Assembly: GCA_049472395.1 (NCBI GenBank)
Contig: JBLIRR010000032.1
Span: 1-64,000 of the forward strand
Direction of reading: 5' to 3'
DNA length: 64,000 nucleotides
From: JBLIRR01 sp049472395
GTDB lineage: Bacteria > SZUA-182 > DTGQ01 > JBLIRR01
Under the pieces are notes generated by a model, which was not told the origin of the DNA, made no database searches, and was given only the letters and a program-made list of their open reading frames with translations. Each line of letters starts with the position of its first letter. Positions within the stretch are counted from its first letter, which is position 1. Both the position numbers and the translations under genes were made by a program. Below, one piece after another: positions 15,969 to 25,272 of the stretch.

Positions 15969-18194
15969 ATGGTAGAAATTGTTGAGACAGTAGTTGATGG
16001 CAATACGTTAAAAATAACGACAGGTTTAATGGCCAAACAAGCGGATGGGGCTGTGATGGTTCAATATGGTGATAGTGTAGTGTTAACGACGGTTATGTCA
16101 GCAAAGGAAGCAAAAAAAGGGTCCAATTTTTTCCCCTTGACGGTCGATTACATTGAAAAGTCTTACGCAGCAGGTAAAATACCAGGTGGTTTTTTCAAAC
16201 GCGAGGGAAGACCAGGAGAGAAGGAAATTCTCACAGACAGGATCATCGATCGCCCGATCAGGCCTCTGTTCCCTGAGGGTTATACGAATGAAACCCAGAT
16301 TGTTGCGGTGGTATTATCAGCAGATCAGGAAAATGATCCTGACATTTTAGCTCTCATCGGGGCATCAGCTGCGCTAACAATTTCTGATATTCCATTCTTA
16401 GGGCCCGTGGGGGCCGTTCGTGTGGGGCTCATCGACGACAGTTTCATAGTCAACCCCACATATGCCGAATTGGAAAACAGTAAGATTAATATTGTGGTGG
16501 CAGGAACACGCGAGGCAGTGACCATGGTTGAAGGAGCAGGAAATGAGGTGTCAGAAGAGACAATGCTCGATGCTATCCTTTTTGCGCATCGTCATATCCA
16601 GGTAATCATAGACATTCAACGCACGCTGCAGGATAGGGTAGGGAAGGAAAAGAGAAAAGTCGTCCCCCCTGAGGAGCTCGATGAAGCCATAAAGGACAAA
16701 GTAAGGGAATTTGCCACGCCACTTCTTTATGATGCCCTGGTTGTGCCAGGAAAATTGGATCGCAGTGAGCGAGTAAATGAGGTCTGTCAAAGGGTACTGG
16801 ATGAAATAGTATGTGTAGAAGAGGATGATGAGAAGACAATGCTCCTTGTTGATGAGCATTTAGAAGGAATTATTAAATATTGTACACGCGATATAATTAT
16901 TAATCAGAGAAAGAGACTCGATGGCAGGGGGTGGGATGAGATCAGGCCCATCGAGTGCCACGTGGGTATTTTGCCGCGCACTCACGGTTCTGCCTTATTT
17001 ACACGGGGTGAAACGCAAGCCCTTGCTATTATTACACTTGGCACCTCGGTTGATGAGAAAAAGATTGATGATCTTGAGGGGGAACGCTATAAACGATTTA
17101 TGCTTCATTATAATTTCCCCCCCTTTAGTGTGGGAGAAGTAAAACCTCTTCGTTCCCCGGGCCGCCGAGAAATTGGGCATGGGGCATTAGCAGAGCGCTC
17201 CCTGAGCGCCGTTATCCCCGCTGCAGAAGAGTTCCCCTATACCATTCGCATCGTATCAGATATAATGGAATCAAACGGCTCAAGTTCCATGGCTACTGTG
17301 TGCGGGGGCACACTCTCGCTTATGGACGCAGGAGTCCCGATTAAGGAGCCTGTTGCGGGTATTGCGATGGGGCTCATTAAAGAGGGGGACGAAGTTGCTG
17401 TGTTGAGCGATATTATGGGGATGGAGGACCATTATGGTGATATGGATTTTAAAGTGGCAGGGACGCGAAAAGGGATAACCGCCTTTCAGATGGATGTAAA
17501 GATTGAAGGTGTCTCGGAAGATATTATGCGTAAAGCCCTCGAACAGGCCAAAGAAGGAAGGCATTTCATTCTGGATAAAATGACGGCGGCCCTGGCCGAG
17601 CCACGGGATAAAATTTCTCAATATGCTCCTAAAATATTATTTGTGCAGGTTGCAAAAGATAAGGTAGGAAGGGTCATCGGGCCGGGGGGCAAGACCATAA
17701 GGGGAATTATCGAACAGACAGAGGTGAAGATAGACATTGATGATGAGGGAAAGGTGTGTATTACGTCATCCAATGAGGAGAATAATAGAAAGGCTCAGGA
17801 TATGATCCTTGCTCTGGTCGCTGAAGCAGAAGTGGGGGGCATTTATGAGGGAGAAGTAAAGCGGATCTGTGAGTTTGGCGCATTCGTAGAGATTCTGCCC
17901 GGACAAGACGGGCTGCTTCACAAATCACAGATAAGCAATCACTATTTCAAGCGTATTGAGGATGAAATCAATGAAGGAGATAAGATTAAGGTCAAGGTCC
18001 TTGAGATTGACCGAGAGGGTAAGATTCGCCTGAGCAGAAAAGAATTGCTTCCTCCCTCAAGTTCTGACGATGATCGCCAAGGAAAACCTTATGAGAGTCG
18101 CCATAATGATTCTGATGGTAATCGGCGACCTAGAAGGTCCCATGAGGGTCATCATGATTCAAGAAGTCGGAATAATAGGGGAAGGAGACGTTAA
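15969..18194 (+). CDS. pnp: Polyribonucleotide nucleotidyltransferase (PNPase)
   Basis: The 741-residue enzyme degrades RNA 3'-to-5' by phosphorolysis. The first RNase PH domain contains FFKREGRPGEKEILTDR, landmark block GRPGEKEIL near residue 80. The second contains TRGETQALA and the phosphate-binding GSSSMATVCGG, then the KH domain (VIGPGGKTIRGI near residue 571) and the S1 domain (GEVKRICEFGAFVEILPG near 633). The C-terminal tail is basic and Arg/His-rich, probably RNA-binding. The start has GGAGG nine bases upstream. It forms a unit with rpsO and probably with the M16 peptidase gene just downstream. Confidence 0.98.
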   Translation: MVEIVETVVDGNTLKITTGLMAKQADGAVMVQYGDSVVLTTVMSAKEAKKGSNFFPLTVDYIEKSYAAGKIPGGFFKREGRPGEKEILTDRIIDRPIRPLFPEGYTNETQIVAVVLSADQENDPDILALIGASAALTISDIPFLGPVGAVRVGLIDDSFIVNPTYAELENSKINIVVAGTREAVTMVEGAGNEVSEETMLDAILFAHRHIQVIIDIQRTLQDRVGKEKRKVVPPEELDEAIKDKVREFATPLLYDALVVPGKLDRSERVNEVCQRVLDEIVCVEEDDEKTMLLVDEHLEGIIKYCTRDIIINQRKRLDGRGWDEIRPIECHVGILPRTHGSALFTRGETQALAIITLGTSVDEKKIDDLEGERYKRFMLHYNFPPFSVGEVKPLRSPGRREIGHGALAERSLSAVIPAAEEFPYTIRIVSDIMESNGSSSMATVCGGTLSLMDAGVPIKEPVAGIAMGLIKEGDEVAVLSDIMGMEDHYGDMDFKVAGTRKGITAFQMDVKIEGVSEDIMRKALEQAKEGRHFILDKMTAALAEPRDKISQYAPKILFVQVAKDKVGRVIGPGGKTIRGIIEQTEVKIDIDDEGKVCITSSNEENNRKAQDMILALVAEAEVGGIYEGEVKRICEFGAFVEILPGQDGLLHKSQISNHYFKRIEDEINEGDKIKVKVLEIDREGKIRLSRKELLPPSSSDDDRQGKPYESRHNDSDGNRRPRRSHEGHHDSRSRNNRGRRR

Positions 18195-18199
18195 TATTG

Positions 18200-19498
18200 A
18201 TGGGAGATCATGGGGAGGGGACTCACTACCGAAAAGGAATTCTCTCCAATGGAATGCGTATAGTTACTGAATTTATCCCCCATGTTCATTCAGTTGCCGT
18301 CGGATGCTGGATAATAGGGGGATCACGAATAGAGAACGAAGCTGATTCGGGGATAGCTCATTTTATTGAGCATATGCTTTTTAAGGGCACTGAGCGTCGG
18401 AGTGCCCGGGATATTGCCATAGAAATCGACTCTATAGGAGGACATCTCGATGCCTTTACCAGTAAAGAGGTGACAGCAGTCCTCGCAAATGTGCTGGATG
18501 AGCATCTCCCGCTGGCTATTGATCTTCTTACGGATTTAATATTTTATCCTATTTTCCCGGAAGATGAATTAGAGCGGGAAAGGTCTGTCATTCTGGAAGA
18601 GATCCGGATGATAGAAGATATGCCTGATGAATATATTGATGATATGTATCTGAAAAAGCTGTGGCCAGATCATCCACTGGGCAGATCGATTACCGGCATA
18701 GCCTCAAATATTGAAAAATTTTCCCGCACGGACATTATTGACTATTATAAAAAAAATTTTTTACCACCCAAGATCGTGCTTGTGGCAGTGGGTAATTTTG
18801 AGCATGAAAGGCTGAAGGAGCTTATTGAGAAATCGTGCGAGCGTCTCTCTTTTCCGCATGCACAGCCCTATGAATTTCATGTGGCCGATTCACCTCCCTT
18901 CACCTCCCATATAAGCGCGGAGGCTCGTGATCTTGAGCAGGTGCATATGTGTGTGGGCACGCTCGGGCTATCCCAAAATCATGATAAACGATATGCAGGA
19001 TATCTTTTAACTACTATTTTAGGCGGCAGCATAAGTTCACGACTTTTTCAGCGTGTTCGGGAGGAACGGGGGCTTGCCTATTCGATATACTCATTTATGA
19101 CAAATTATCTTGATATCGGGAATTTGACTGTCTATGCAGGCACCAAAAAAGAGAGTGTAGGAGAGGTAATCGATTTAATCTTACAGGAATTAAAAAATAT
19201 TAAAGCTGCATTTGTTGATGAGAAAGAATTGGAACGGGGGAAAAATCAATTAAAAGGAAACCTGATGTTAAGCTTGGAGAGCACTGTGAATCGCATGAGT
19301 AAATTGGCAAAACAAGAAATATACTTTAAACGGCATTTCCCTTTGGAGGATATCCTAAGATTCATTGATGAAGTATCTTTGGAGGATATTCACGCATTAG
19401 CCAATCAGATTATAAACAGCAGGTATATTAATCTGGCTACCCTTGGTCCTTTTGATTTTGAGGATTTTGATCAAAGCAGAATCTTAGAGCTTAACTAG
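18200..19498 (+). CDS. M16 family zinc metallopeptidase
   Basis: I use ATG 18200, although a TTG one codon earlier is also possible after AAGGAG. The ~432-residue protein has the inverted zinc motif HFIEH (HxxEH) near residue 53, with the third ligand Glu about 75 residues later in ERERSVILEE. Pitrilysin-type processing-peptidase homologues (YmxG, PqqL-like) have the same two-domain layout, and RLFQRVREERGLAYSIYS is the conserved C-domain block. No signal peptide is present. Following pnp directly is common for this family in Firmicutes and some other phyla. Substrate is unknown. Confidence 0.92.
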   Translation: MGDHGEGTHYRKGILSNGMRIVTEFIPHVHSVAVGCWIIGGSRIENEADSGIAHFIEHMLFKGTERRSARDIAIEIDSIGGHLDAFTSKEVTAVLANVLDEHLPLAIDLLTDLIFYPIFPEDELERERSVILEEIRMIEDMPDEYIDDMYLKKLWPDHPLGRSITGIASNIEKFSRTDIIDYYKKNFLPPKIVLVAVGNFEHERLKELIEKSCERLSFPHAQPYEFHVADSPPFTSHISAEARDLEQVHMCVGTLGLSQNHDKRYAGYLLTTILGGSISSRLFQRVREERGLAYSIYSFMTNYLDIGNLTVYAGTKKESVGEVIDLILQELKNIKAAFVDEKELERGKNQLKGNLMLSLESTVNRMSKLAKQEIYFKRHFPLEDILRFIDEVSLEDIHALANQIINSRYINLATLGPFDFEDFDQSRILELN

Positions 19499-19604
19499 CC
19501 GTTCTTTATGAGCCAGAAATTTAACAAATGAATTAACTTTTCGGTTTATGGAGACTGAGCCTGTCTAGTGGATTCAGGGCTTTGGAAGGTAAGGAGATGC
19601 AGAG

Positions 19605-20909
19605 GTGATTGCACGATATAGTCTTAAGAGAATGGATTCTCTCTGGAGTATGGAGAAAAAGTTTCAAACCTGGCTTCAGATTGAGATCCTGGTATGCGAG
19701 GCATGGGCGCAGATGGGGATGATCCCCGGCACAGCGCTTGAGGAGATAAAAAAGAAGGCACATTTTTCTATTGAGCGTATTGACGAGATAGAAAAAGAGG
19801 TAAAGCACGATGTCATTGCATTTCTCACCTCAGTGTCGGAATTTGTCGGAGAGAATGCGCGGTATATCCATAAGGGATTGACATCGTCGGATATATTGGA
19901 TACATCGCTTGCCGTATTGCTTAAGGAAGCGTCTGATATTCTGATTGAGGATATGGATGCGCTCTGTCGCGTGTTGAAAGAAAAGGCATACGAATATCGC
20001 ACCACATTGATGATAGGCCGCACCCATGGCATTCATGCGGAACCGGTGACCTTCGGTCTGAAAATGGCTTTGTGGTATGCTGAGATGAAAAGATGCAGAA
20101 GAAGGATGATGCAGGCCAAGGAGTGTATAAGTGTCGGGAAGATCTCCGGGGCAGTCGGAACGTATGACCATTGCCCTCCGTCGGTTGAGCTCTACGTGTG
20201 TGAAAAGCTCGGGCTGCGTCCCGATCCGATCTCAACGCAAATCATCCAACGGGACCGTCACGCAGAGTATTTGACTACGTTGGCAATAATTGCGTCCTGC
20301 CTTGATAAATTTGCCGTGGAGATCAGGCATCTTCAAAGGACGGAAGTGCGTGAAGCTGAGGAGAATTTTTCCAGGGGCCAGAAGGGTTCCTCAGCAATGC
20401 CCCATAAGAGGAACCCTGTAAAATCGGAACAGATATGCGGACTGGCAAGGGTTATTCGGGCACATGCACAAGCCTCCCTTGAAAATGTGGCGCTCTGGCA
20501 TGAACGCGACATTAGCCACTCATCGGTTGAGCGGATTATTTGCCCTGATAGCACGACATTACTGGATTATATGTTAGAGACCGTTACCTCGCTTGTGTCC
20601 ACTTTAATTGTGTATCCTGAAAAGATGAAAGAAAATGTGGACCTGACCGGCGGATTGATTTACTCCCAAAAGATTTTATTGCAGCTGACTCAGAAAGGGA
20701 TCAGCAGGGAAACAGCCTATCGTATGGTTCAGGAAAAGGCGATGAAGGCATGGAGGGGAGAGGGGAAATTTAAGGAGCTTTTGTGCGGGGATAAAGATAT
20801 TCAGAAGCTTTTTGACAAAAAGGAAATTGAGGAGATTTTCTCTCCAGCCTCATTTTTCCAAAATATCGATTATATATTTGACCGCGTTTTTGAGCAAGAA
20901 GTGATATAA
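19605..20909 (+). CDS. purB: Adenylosuccinate lyase
   Basis: The 434-residue enzyme starts at GTG with AAGGAG eight bases upstream and begins MIARYSLKRMDSLWSMEKKF, a typical PurB N-terminus. It catalyses two steps of purine synthesis: SAICAR to AICAR and adenylosuccinate to AMP. The signature loop GSSAMPHKRNPVK is near residue 262, with TSSDILDTSLA and GRTHGIHAEPVTFG upstream; the catalytic His is in the latter block. Length is normal. A 248-bp repeat element is inserted exactly at the stop codon, which lies inside the element's left target-site repeat. Confidence 0.96.
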   Translation: MIARYSLKRMDSLWSMEKKFQTWLQIEILVCEAWAQMGMIPGTALEEIKKKAHFSIERIDEIEKEVKHDVIAFLTSVSEFVGENARYIHKGLTSSDILDTSLAVLLKEASDILIEDMDALCRVLKEKAYEYRTTLMIGRTHGIHAEPVTFGLKMALWYAEMKRCRRRMMQAKECISVGKISGAVGTYDHCPPSVELYVCEKLGLRPDPISTQIIQRDRHAEYLTTLAIIASCLDKFAVEIRHLQRTEVREAEENFSRGQKGSSAMPHKRNPVKSEQICGLARVIRAHAQASLENVALWHERDISHSSVERIICPDSTTLLDYMLETVTSLVSTLIVYPEKMKENVDLTGGLIYSQKILLQLTQKGISRETAYRMVQEKAMKAWRGEGKFKELLCGDKDIQKLFDKKEIEEIFSPASFFQNIDYIFDRVFEQEVI

Positions 20910-20914
20910 AGCAG

Positions 20915-21162
20915 CAGCAATTCTCATTATGGCGCACTCCCAGAAATATAAAGGATTCCTGCTATTTGTTGAGCGGTGTAGCGAGGTCTTTTATAGAACC
21001 TCTTAGCGAGGTGGAGCGATAAAAAATTGCAATTGTCTGAGCGAAGCGAGTTTTTGCAATTTCGCGGAGCGAGCTTAGAGGTTCTTAAAAGCTGAGCGTT
21101 GAGCGAAACGAATAGCAGGAATCCCTTGTCAATAAAACAATTGGCCATAATGAGAATTGCTG
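20915..21162 (+). mobile_element. 248-bp palindromic MITE-like element
   Basis: The outer arms are 19 bases and perfect: CAGCAATTCTCATTATGGC at 20915 and its inverse ending at 21162. Inside are further mirrored blocks: GGATTCCTGCTATT with AATAGCAGGAATCC, AGAACCTCT with AGAGGTTCT, and AAATTGCAA-type arms at the centre. Several GAGCG motifs are spaced through it. The single strand could fold into one long interrupted hairpin. The flanks are ATAAAGCAG and ATAAACCAG, an 8/9 target duplication. It encodes no transposase. Confidence 0.85.
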
Positions 21163-21179
21163 ATAAACCAGCCTTTAAA

Positions 21180-21344
21180 ATCAAAATTATCCTTTTCTTT
21201 TTCATCTGCATTACAATAGCCCGCCCCAAGTGCTCGTGGTTTGTCACCGGCTGGATAGTGAACCGCATCAGTAAAGGTGCCGTCACCCTTGCCAAATAAA
21301 ATAGATACCGTATCCGCCCCGGAGTTAGGAACAGCTATATCCAT
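21180..21344 (-). pseudogene. FG-GAP/VCBS repeat protein fragment
   Basis: The minus strand reads MDIAVPNSGADTVSILFGKG followed by DGTFTDAVHYPAGDKPRALGAG. This is one FG-GAP (integrin-like beta-propeller) blade with its calcium-loop-like DGTF. It stops matching at about 21200 and runs into the palindromic element. Upstream of the Met the frame has only a few similar codons. FG-GAP proteins normally contain many blades, so this is a relic of a larger surface protein, not an intact gene. Confidence 0.7.
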
Positions 21345-21431
21345 TTTTTTCTCTCGTCTTAATCCCGCAGGTGCGGTGTAATGTATTCAAGGTTATCTAT
21401 GCACTCTCATTTAATTAAGTTAAGCATTTTT

Positions 21432-22175
21432 TTATCGGTATTTTTGAGTTTGATCTTCGGAAAGAAAAAACATGAAACTATTGCCGCTCACATCCAATTT
21501 TTTTAAATTAACTAATGTGTCAAGCCCCTCTTTTTTGGTAATTTGATTGTTATTCAAAAACAATCTTTTTAATCTCACCAGGGTATCGATACCCTCGATT
21601 TTCCGTATTCGGTTATTGTTAAGGTACAGTTCTTCTAAGCTGAGCAGGGCAGAGAGCCCTTCCATTGTGGATATCCGATTGTATTCAAGATACAGTGAAT
21701 TTAAATTGATCAAGCTGTGTAATCCCTCGATCTTACTGATGAGGTTATGTTCTAATGACAGCTCCCGTAAATTAATAAGAGTATCAAGTCCCTCAATTTT
21801 TGTGATCTTATTATCATTCAGATGGAGTATGTTTAAGTGCACTGCTCCCTCAAGATGCTCTATTTTCTCAATGCAATTAAACTCAAGGGAAAGCTCTTCA
21901 AGACAAGTGAGGTGAGAAAGTGGGCAGATTCTTGTGAGCTTATTGCATGAGAGGTCTAATTTCCTGAGCTTTGTAAGATTATTAAGGTTGTCGATTTGTG
22001 CTATTTTATTGTGTGCAAGGCTCAGCTCAGTAAGATTGACTAATTTCTCAAGGCCTTTTATGGCGGTAATGCGGGAATTGGACAAGTCAATCTTGGATAT
22101 TCTATTATCATACCTTTTTATTTCTTCACTCCCGTCATTTTTGTAAAGCGTAATCGCTGTTAATTTGGATAGCAT
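21432..22175 (-). CDS. SDS22-type leucine-rich repeat protein
   Basis: The 247-residue protein is almost entirely leucine-rich repeats: one partial followed by nine units of exactly 22 residues with the pattern LxxLxxLxxLxLxxNxIxxIxG, the SDS22-like class. Examples are the units beginning LDTLINLRELSLEHN and LSALLSLEELYLNNN. A short non-repeat cap lies at each end. There is no signal peptide, so it is probably cytoplasmic and acts as a protein-binding scaffold. The family was named from a eukaryotic phosphatase-1 regulator but is common in bacteria; no partner is evident here. It is 20 bases downstream of the PBP4 gene. Confidence 0.92.
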   Translation of the reverse strand: MLSKLTAITLYKNDGSEEIKRYDNRISKIDLSNSRITAIKGLEKLVNLTELSLAHNKIAQIDNLNNLTKLRKLDLSCNKLTRICPLSHLTCLEELSLEFNCIEKIEHLEGAVHLNILHLNDNKITKIEGLDTLINLRELSLEHNLISKIEGLHSLINLNSLYLEYNRISTMEGLSALLSLEELYLNNNRIRKIEGIDTLVRLKRLFLNNNQITKKEGLDTLVNLKKLDVSGNSFMFFLSEDQTQKYR

Positions 22176-22195
22176 ACGTTTTCAATCACAGATCA

Positions 22196-23416
22196 TTATA
22201 TATTTTCTTTTAAGAGCTTAATAATTTTGTCCCGGTAATTCCTTTTTCGATTCAGCATAATGACGAATTGACGGTAGTGGCCATCCTTGTTTTTATAATA
22301 TCCCACAAGGGAAGATACCCCATATAACGTTCCTGTTTTGCACATTATGCCATCTTCAACATTTAACAGATGTTTATAAGGGAAAAAAGCATAGAGGATC
22401 TTCTGCATAGCCACGGGAGAAAAACGGTTCTCCCGGCTCAGGCCACTACCCTCCGAGAGTGAGAAATTATCGAGGCCACAATGGGTCCTGAGGAAATGTG
22501 CAACCACCTTAACTCCCTTTTTGATAGTGGCGGGTTCTCCCTCCAGCTTTGCTCCCAGTGCGAGCAGGAGCTGATTGGCTATAAAATTGTTTGAATATTC
22601 CATCATCTTTTGTATAATGGTGGAAAGTGTTGTGGATGAGCTGTGAATGAAAAGAGGGTGAAGCGTGTCCGGCACACGCTTTCTTGTCACAAGGGAGCAG
22701 TTTTGTGTAATCCCCTTTTGAGTAAGGAGTGCGGTAAATAATTCTCCTGAATAGAGCAATGATTTTTCTGGATTGTCAGCCAAATTGATGCGGTGTATTC
22801 CCGGGGGTAATGCCGCGGCTGCCTCCCGGGCATAAGGAGTAAGGGGAGTTTGTTGTTCAGCGGATGATATGTTTCCCTTGCTGTCCTTTTTTATATAGAT
22901 GGTATTAAAATTAACTATCAGGGCACCATTTAAGGCATCGTAAGGGTTGAGCGACCCAGCTGTGCCGGGAACATGGATAAGTCCATCAAAATATGTATCA
23001 TCAAGATACAGGGCATTAATATGTGCTATACCTTTTTGAAGAAGCTCCTCACAGATGAGCGTCATCTCTTCTGATATTAAAAAAGGGTCTCCGAAGCCTT
23101 TTATGTAAAGATTATTATTGCTATCAATAAATAACGCAGTGGGGAAAGAATACTCCTCTCCCAGCAGAGTGAATGCCGCAAGGGCAGTTGCAAGCTTTAT
23201 GGTCGATGCAGGAATAAATTGTTCTTCGGGATTAAGAGAGAAAAGAGTGTTTTTGTTTCTGTCCCAGACAAGCACTCCCCCATGTCCCGCAAGGCGTCGT
23301 ATATCCCGAGACACATTCTCTCCCGGCTTACATTTGGGGAGGGCCCTCCCGCACACGAAACCAGTGAGCAGCATAACAAAAGCAGCGGTAATGATAAAAG
23401 GTCTATTTTTTTTCAT
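22196..23416 (-). CDS. dacB: D-alanyl-D-alanine carboxypeptidase (PBP4, S13)
   Basis: The 406-residue exported enzyme trims or cleaves peptidoglycan peptides in the periplasm. A signal segment (residues 8-24) precedes the transpeptidase fold. The three active-site motifs are present: SxxK as ASTIKL near residue 79, SNN in YSNNFIANQLL near residue 268, and KTG in MCKTGTLYGVSSLVGY near residue 355. An inserted domain separates the first two, as in S13 enzymes. Length is somewhat shorter than E. coli DacB (477). It is transcribed divergently from msbA. Confidence 0.93.
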   Translation of the reverse strand: MKKNRPFIITAAFVMLLTGFVCGRALPKCKPGENVSRDIRRLAGHGGVLVWDRNKNTLFSLNPEEQFIPASTIKLATALAAFTLLGEEYSFPTALFIDSNNNLYIKGFGDPFLISEEMTLICEELLQKGIAHINALYLDDTYFDGLIHVPGTAGSLNPYDALNGALIVNFNTIYIKKDSKGNISSAEQQTPLTPYAREAAAALPPGIHRINLADNPEKSLLYSGELFTALLTQKGITQNCSLVTRKRVPDTLHPLFIHSSSTTLSTIIQKMMEYSNNFIANQLLLALGAKLEGEPATIKKGVKVVAHFLRTHCGLDNFSLSEGSGLSRENRFSPVAMQKILYAFFPYKHLLNVEDGIMCKTGTLYGVSSLVGYYKNKDGHYRQFVIMLNRKRNYRDKIIKLLKENI

Positions 23417-23477
23417 CCCTTTATTTTATCCGTTTTTTTATGCTTTGCCAATCGGTAATTCTCATTATAAGAGAGTA

Positions 23478-23507
23478 TTGACAATTAAGGCCTTTTTGGA
23501 ATAATAT
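23478..23507 (+). promoter_or_regulatory. msbA promoter with very short leader
   Basis: A perfect TTGACA (23478-23483) is 18 bases from TAATAT (23502-23507). The msbA ATG begins only 10 bases after the -10 box, so the leader would be about 0-4 bases. No Shine-Dalgarno is seen. The upstream sequence GGTAATTCTCATTATA resembles one terminus of the repeat family but has no partner. Confidence 0.65.
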
Positions 23508-23517
23508 TAAACTTCTT

Positions 23518-25245
23518 ATGGAAGAATTTAAACGTTTATTAGAATATATTAAACCATACAAAACCCGTCTTTTGATCGCCGTTGTATGCATGACCATCAG
23601 CGCGGCGCTCACTTCTGCTACTGCGTTGTTAGTGAAGCCTCTCTTTGATAAAGTATTTATGGAGAAAGATCTGTTGATGCTCAATCTCATTCCCCTGGCT
23701 ATCCTGCTTCTTTATTTTTTTAAGGGCGTCACATTATATATACAAGAATATTTTATCCAATATATTGGTGAGAAAATCACCATGGAGCTGAGAAATCGTC
23801 TTTATTATCATCTGCATAGCCTGTCAATGAGCTTTTTCACCAAGAGTGCGACAGGGATGATCATGTCACGGATTAACCAGGATGTTAATTTAATTCAGGG
23901 GGTCCTGTCTCAGGCGTTTGCAAATTTATTACGAGAACCCTTGAATATTATCGGCCTGGTGGGGGTTTTATTTTATTCCAACTGGAAATGGGCTCTTATG
24001 GTTTTGATAATCTTCCCCTTTATTGCCTATGTGATCGATCGATTAGGACGCAAATTGCGCCGTGTTACCTGGCATGTTCAGGAACGGCTCTCGGATTTAC
24101 ATATACTGCTGCATGAGACAATTACGGGAGCTGCCATTGTAAAGGCATTTATGATGGAAGAGGCAGAGATCGCGAAATATATCAAAGCAAATAAGGATTA
24201 CTTTAGCGAAAAAATGAGGGCTGTGAAGGTCAAGATCATTTCCTCCCCTTTAATGGAGTTTATCGCCTCAATTGGTCTTGCCACTATTTTGTGGTTTGGT
24301 GGCAATCAGGTATTTCAAGGAAAATGCACACCAGGGACCTTTTTTGCATTTGTTACTGCGCTGCTGATGACCTATGGGCCGATAAAAAAAGTAATAGCTG
24401 TATATAATCAGATACAGCAGGGGCTTGCAGGAGCAGAGCGAATTTTTGAGATTTTAGACACCCCGTGTGAGGTGAAAGAGCTGCCCGATGCCACGCCGCT
24501 TCCTCCGATACAGAGGGAGATTCGATACCATAATGTAAGTTTCAGCTATACCAGGGATAAGCCGATTCTCACGGATATTAATCTTACGGTGCATAAAGGT
24601 GAAATGATAGCTATTGTGGGCAGAAGCGGTGCGGGAAAAACGACCATGGTGAACCTATTCTTTCGCTTTTATGACGTCACTTCAGGCGAGATACTCGTTG
24701 ATTGCCATGATATAAGACGTGTCACAATTTCTTCCCTCAGGTCACAAATTGGACTTGTCACGCAAGACACCATATTATTTAACGATACTATTGCCAGTAA
24801 TATTGCATACGGACGACCAGCAGCATCTTTCGAACAGATTGAATCCTCCGCCCAAAAAGCCTATGCCCATAATTTTATTCTCAATATGGAGAAAGAGTAT
24901 GAGACGATCATCGGAGAAAAGGGGGCTCTCCTTTCAGGGGGGCAAAAACAGCGCATCGCCATTGCCAGGGCGATACTTAAGAATCCCCCGATTCTCATCC
25001 TCGATGAAGCAACCTCTGCGCTCGATACGGAATCTGAGCAATTAGTGCAAAAGGCCCTCGAGAATTTAATGATCAACCGGACAACATTTGTTATTGCTCA
25101 TCGTTTGTCAACCATACAACGCGCAGACAAGATTGTGGTCCTCTCAGATGGAAGAATCGGGGAGGTGGGAAAACATGAAGAATTACTCGCTCATAAAGGC
25201 CTCTACTATCGTTATTTTACCATGCAATTCGGAATAATTGACTAG
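23518..25245 (+). CDS. msbA: MsbA-like ABC exporter
   Basis: The 575-residue half-transporter has six membrane helices (residues 1-310) fused to an ATPase domain. Walker A is GRSGAGKTT near residue 365, the signature LSGGQKQRIAIARAIL near 470, Walker B ILILDEATSALD near 490, with the switch His in IAHRLSTIQ. The closest known function is flipping lipid A-core across the inner membrane (MsbA), supported by lpxC in the window and by murJ immediately downstream, but a multidrug or other lipid substrate cannot be excluded. The N-terminal MEEFKRLLEYIKPYK matches the family start. Confidence 0.88.
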   Translation: MEEFKRLLEYIKPYKTRLLIAVVCMTISAALTSATALLVKPLFDKVFMEKDLLMLNLIPLAILLLYFFKGVTLYIQEYFIQYIGEKITMELRNRLYYHLHSLSMSFFTKSATGMIMSRINQDVNLIQGVLSQAFANLLREPLNIIGLVGVLFYSNWKWALMVLIIFPFIAYVIDRLGRKLRRVTWHVQERLSDLHILLHETITGAAIVKAFMMEEAEIAKYIKANKDYFSEKMRAVKVKIISSPLMEFIASIGLATILWFGGNQVFQGKCTPGTFFAFVTALLMTYGPIKKVIAVYNQIQQGLAGAERIFEILDTPCEVKELPDATPLPPIQREIRYHNVSFSYTRDKPILTDINLTVHKGEMIAIVGRSGAGKTTMVNLFFRFYDVTSGEILVDCHDIRRVTISSLRSQIGLVTQDTILFNDTIASNIAYGRPAASFEQIESSAQKAYAHNFILNMEKEYETIIGEKGALLSGGQKQRIAIARAILKNPPILILDEATSALDTESEQLVQKALENLMINRTTFVIAHRLSTIQRADKIVVLSDGRIGEVGKHEELLAHKGLYYRYFTMQFGIID

Positions 25246-25272
25246 GAATAATTGAGTAGCATTATTTGAGTG
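25231..25272 (+). repeat. 14-bp tandem repeat at the msbA-murJ junction
   Basis: GGAATAATTGACTA is followed directly by GGAATAATTGAGTA and a weaker third unit GCATTATTTGAGTG. The msbA stop codon spans the first junction and the murJ TTG start lies in the third unit. It may have arisen by replication slippage. Confidence 0.6.

Noticed and set aside
23455..23471. Possible further copy of the CAGCAATTCT element before msbA
   Set aside because: GGTAATTCTCATTATA resembles one terminus but no second arm or flanking duplication is visible.
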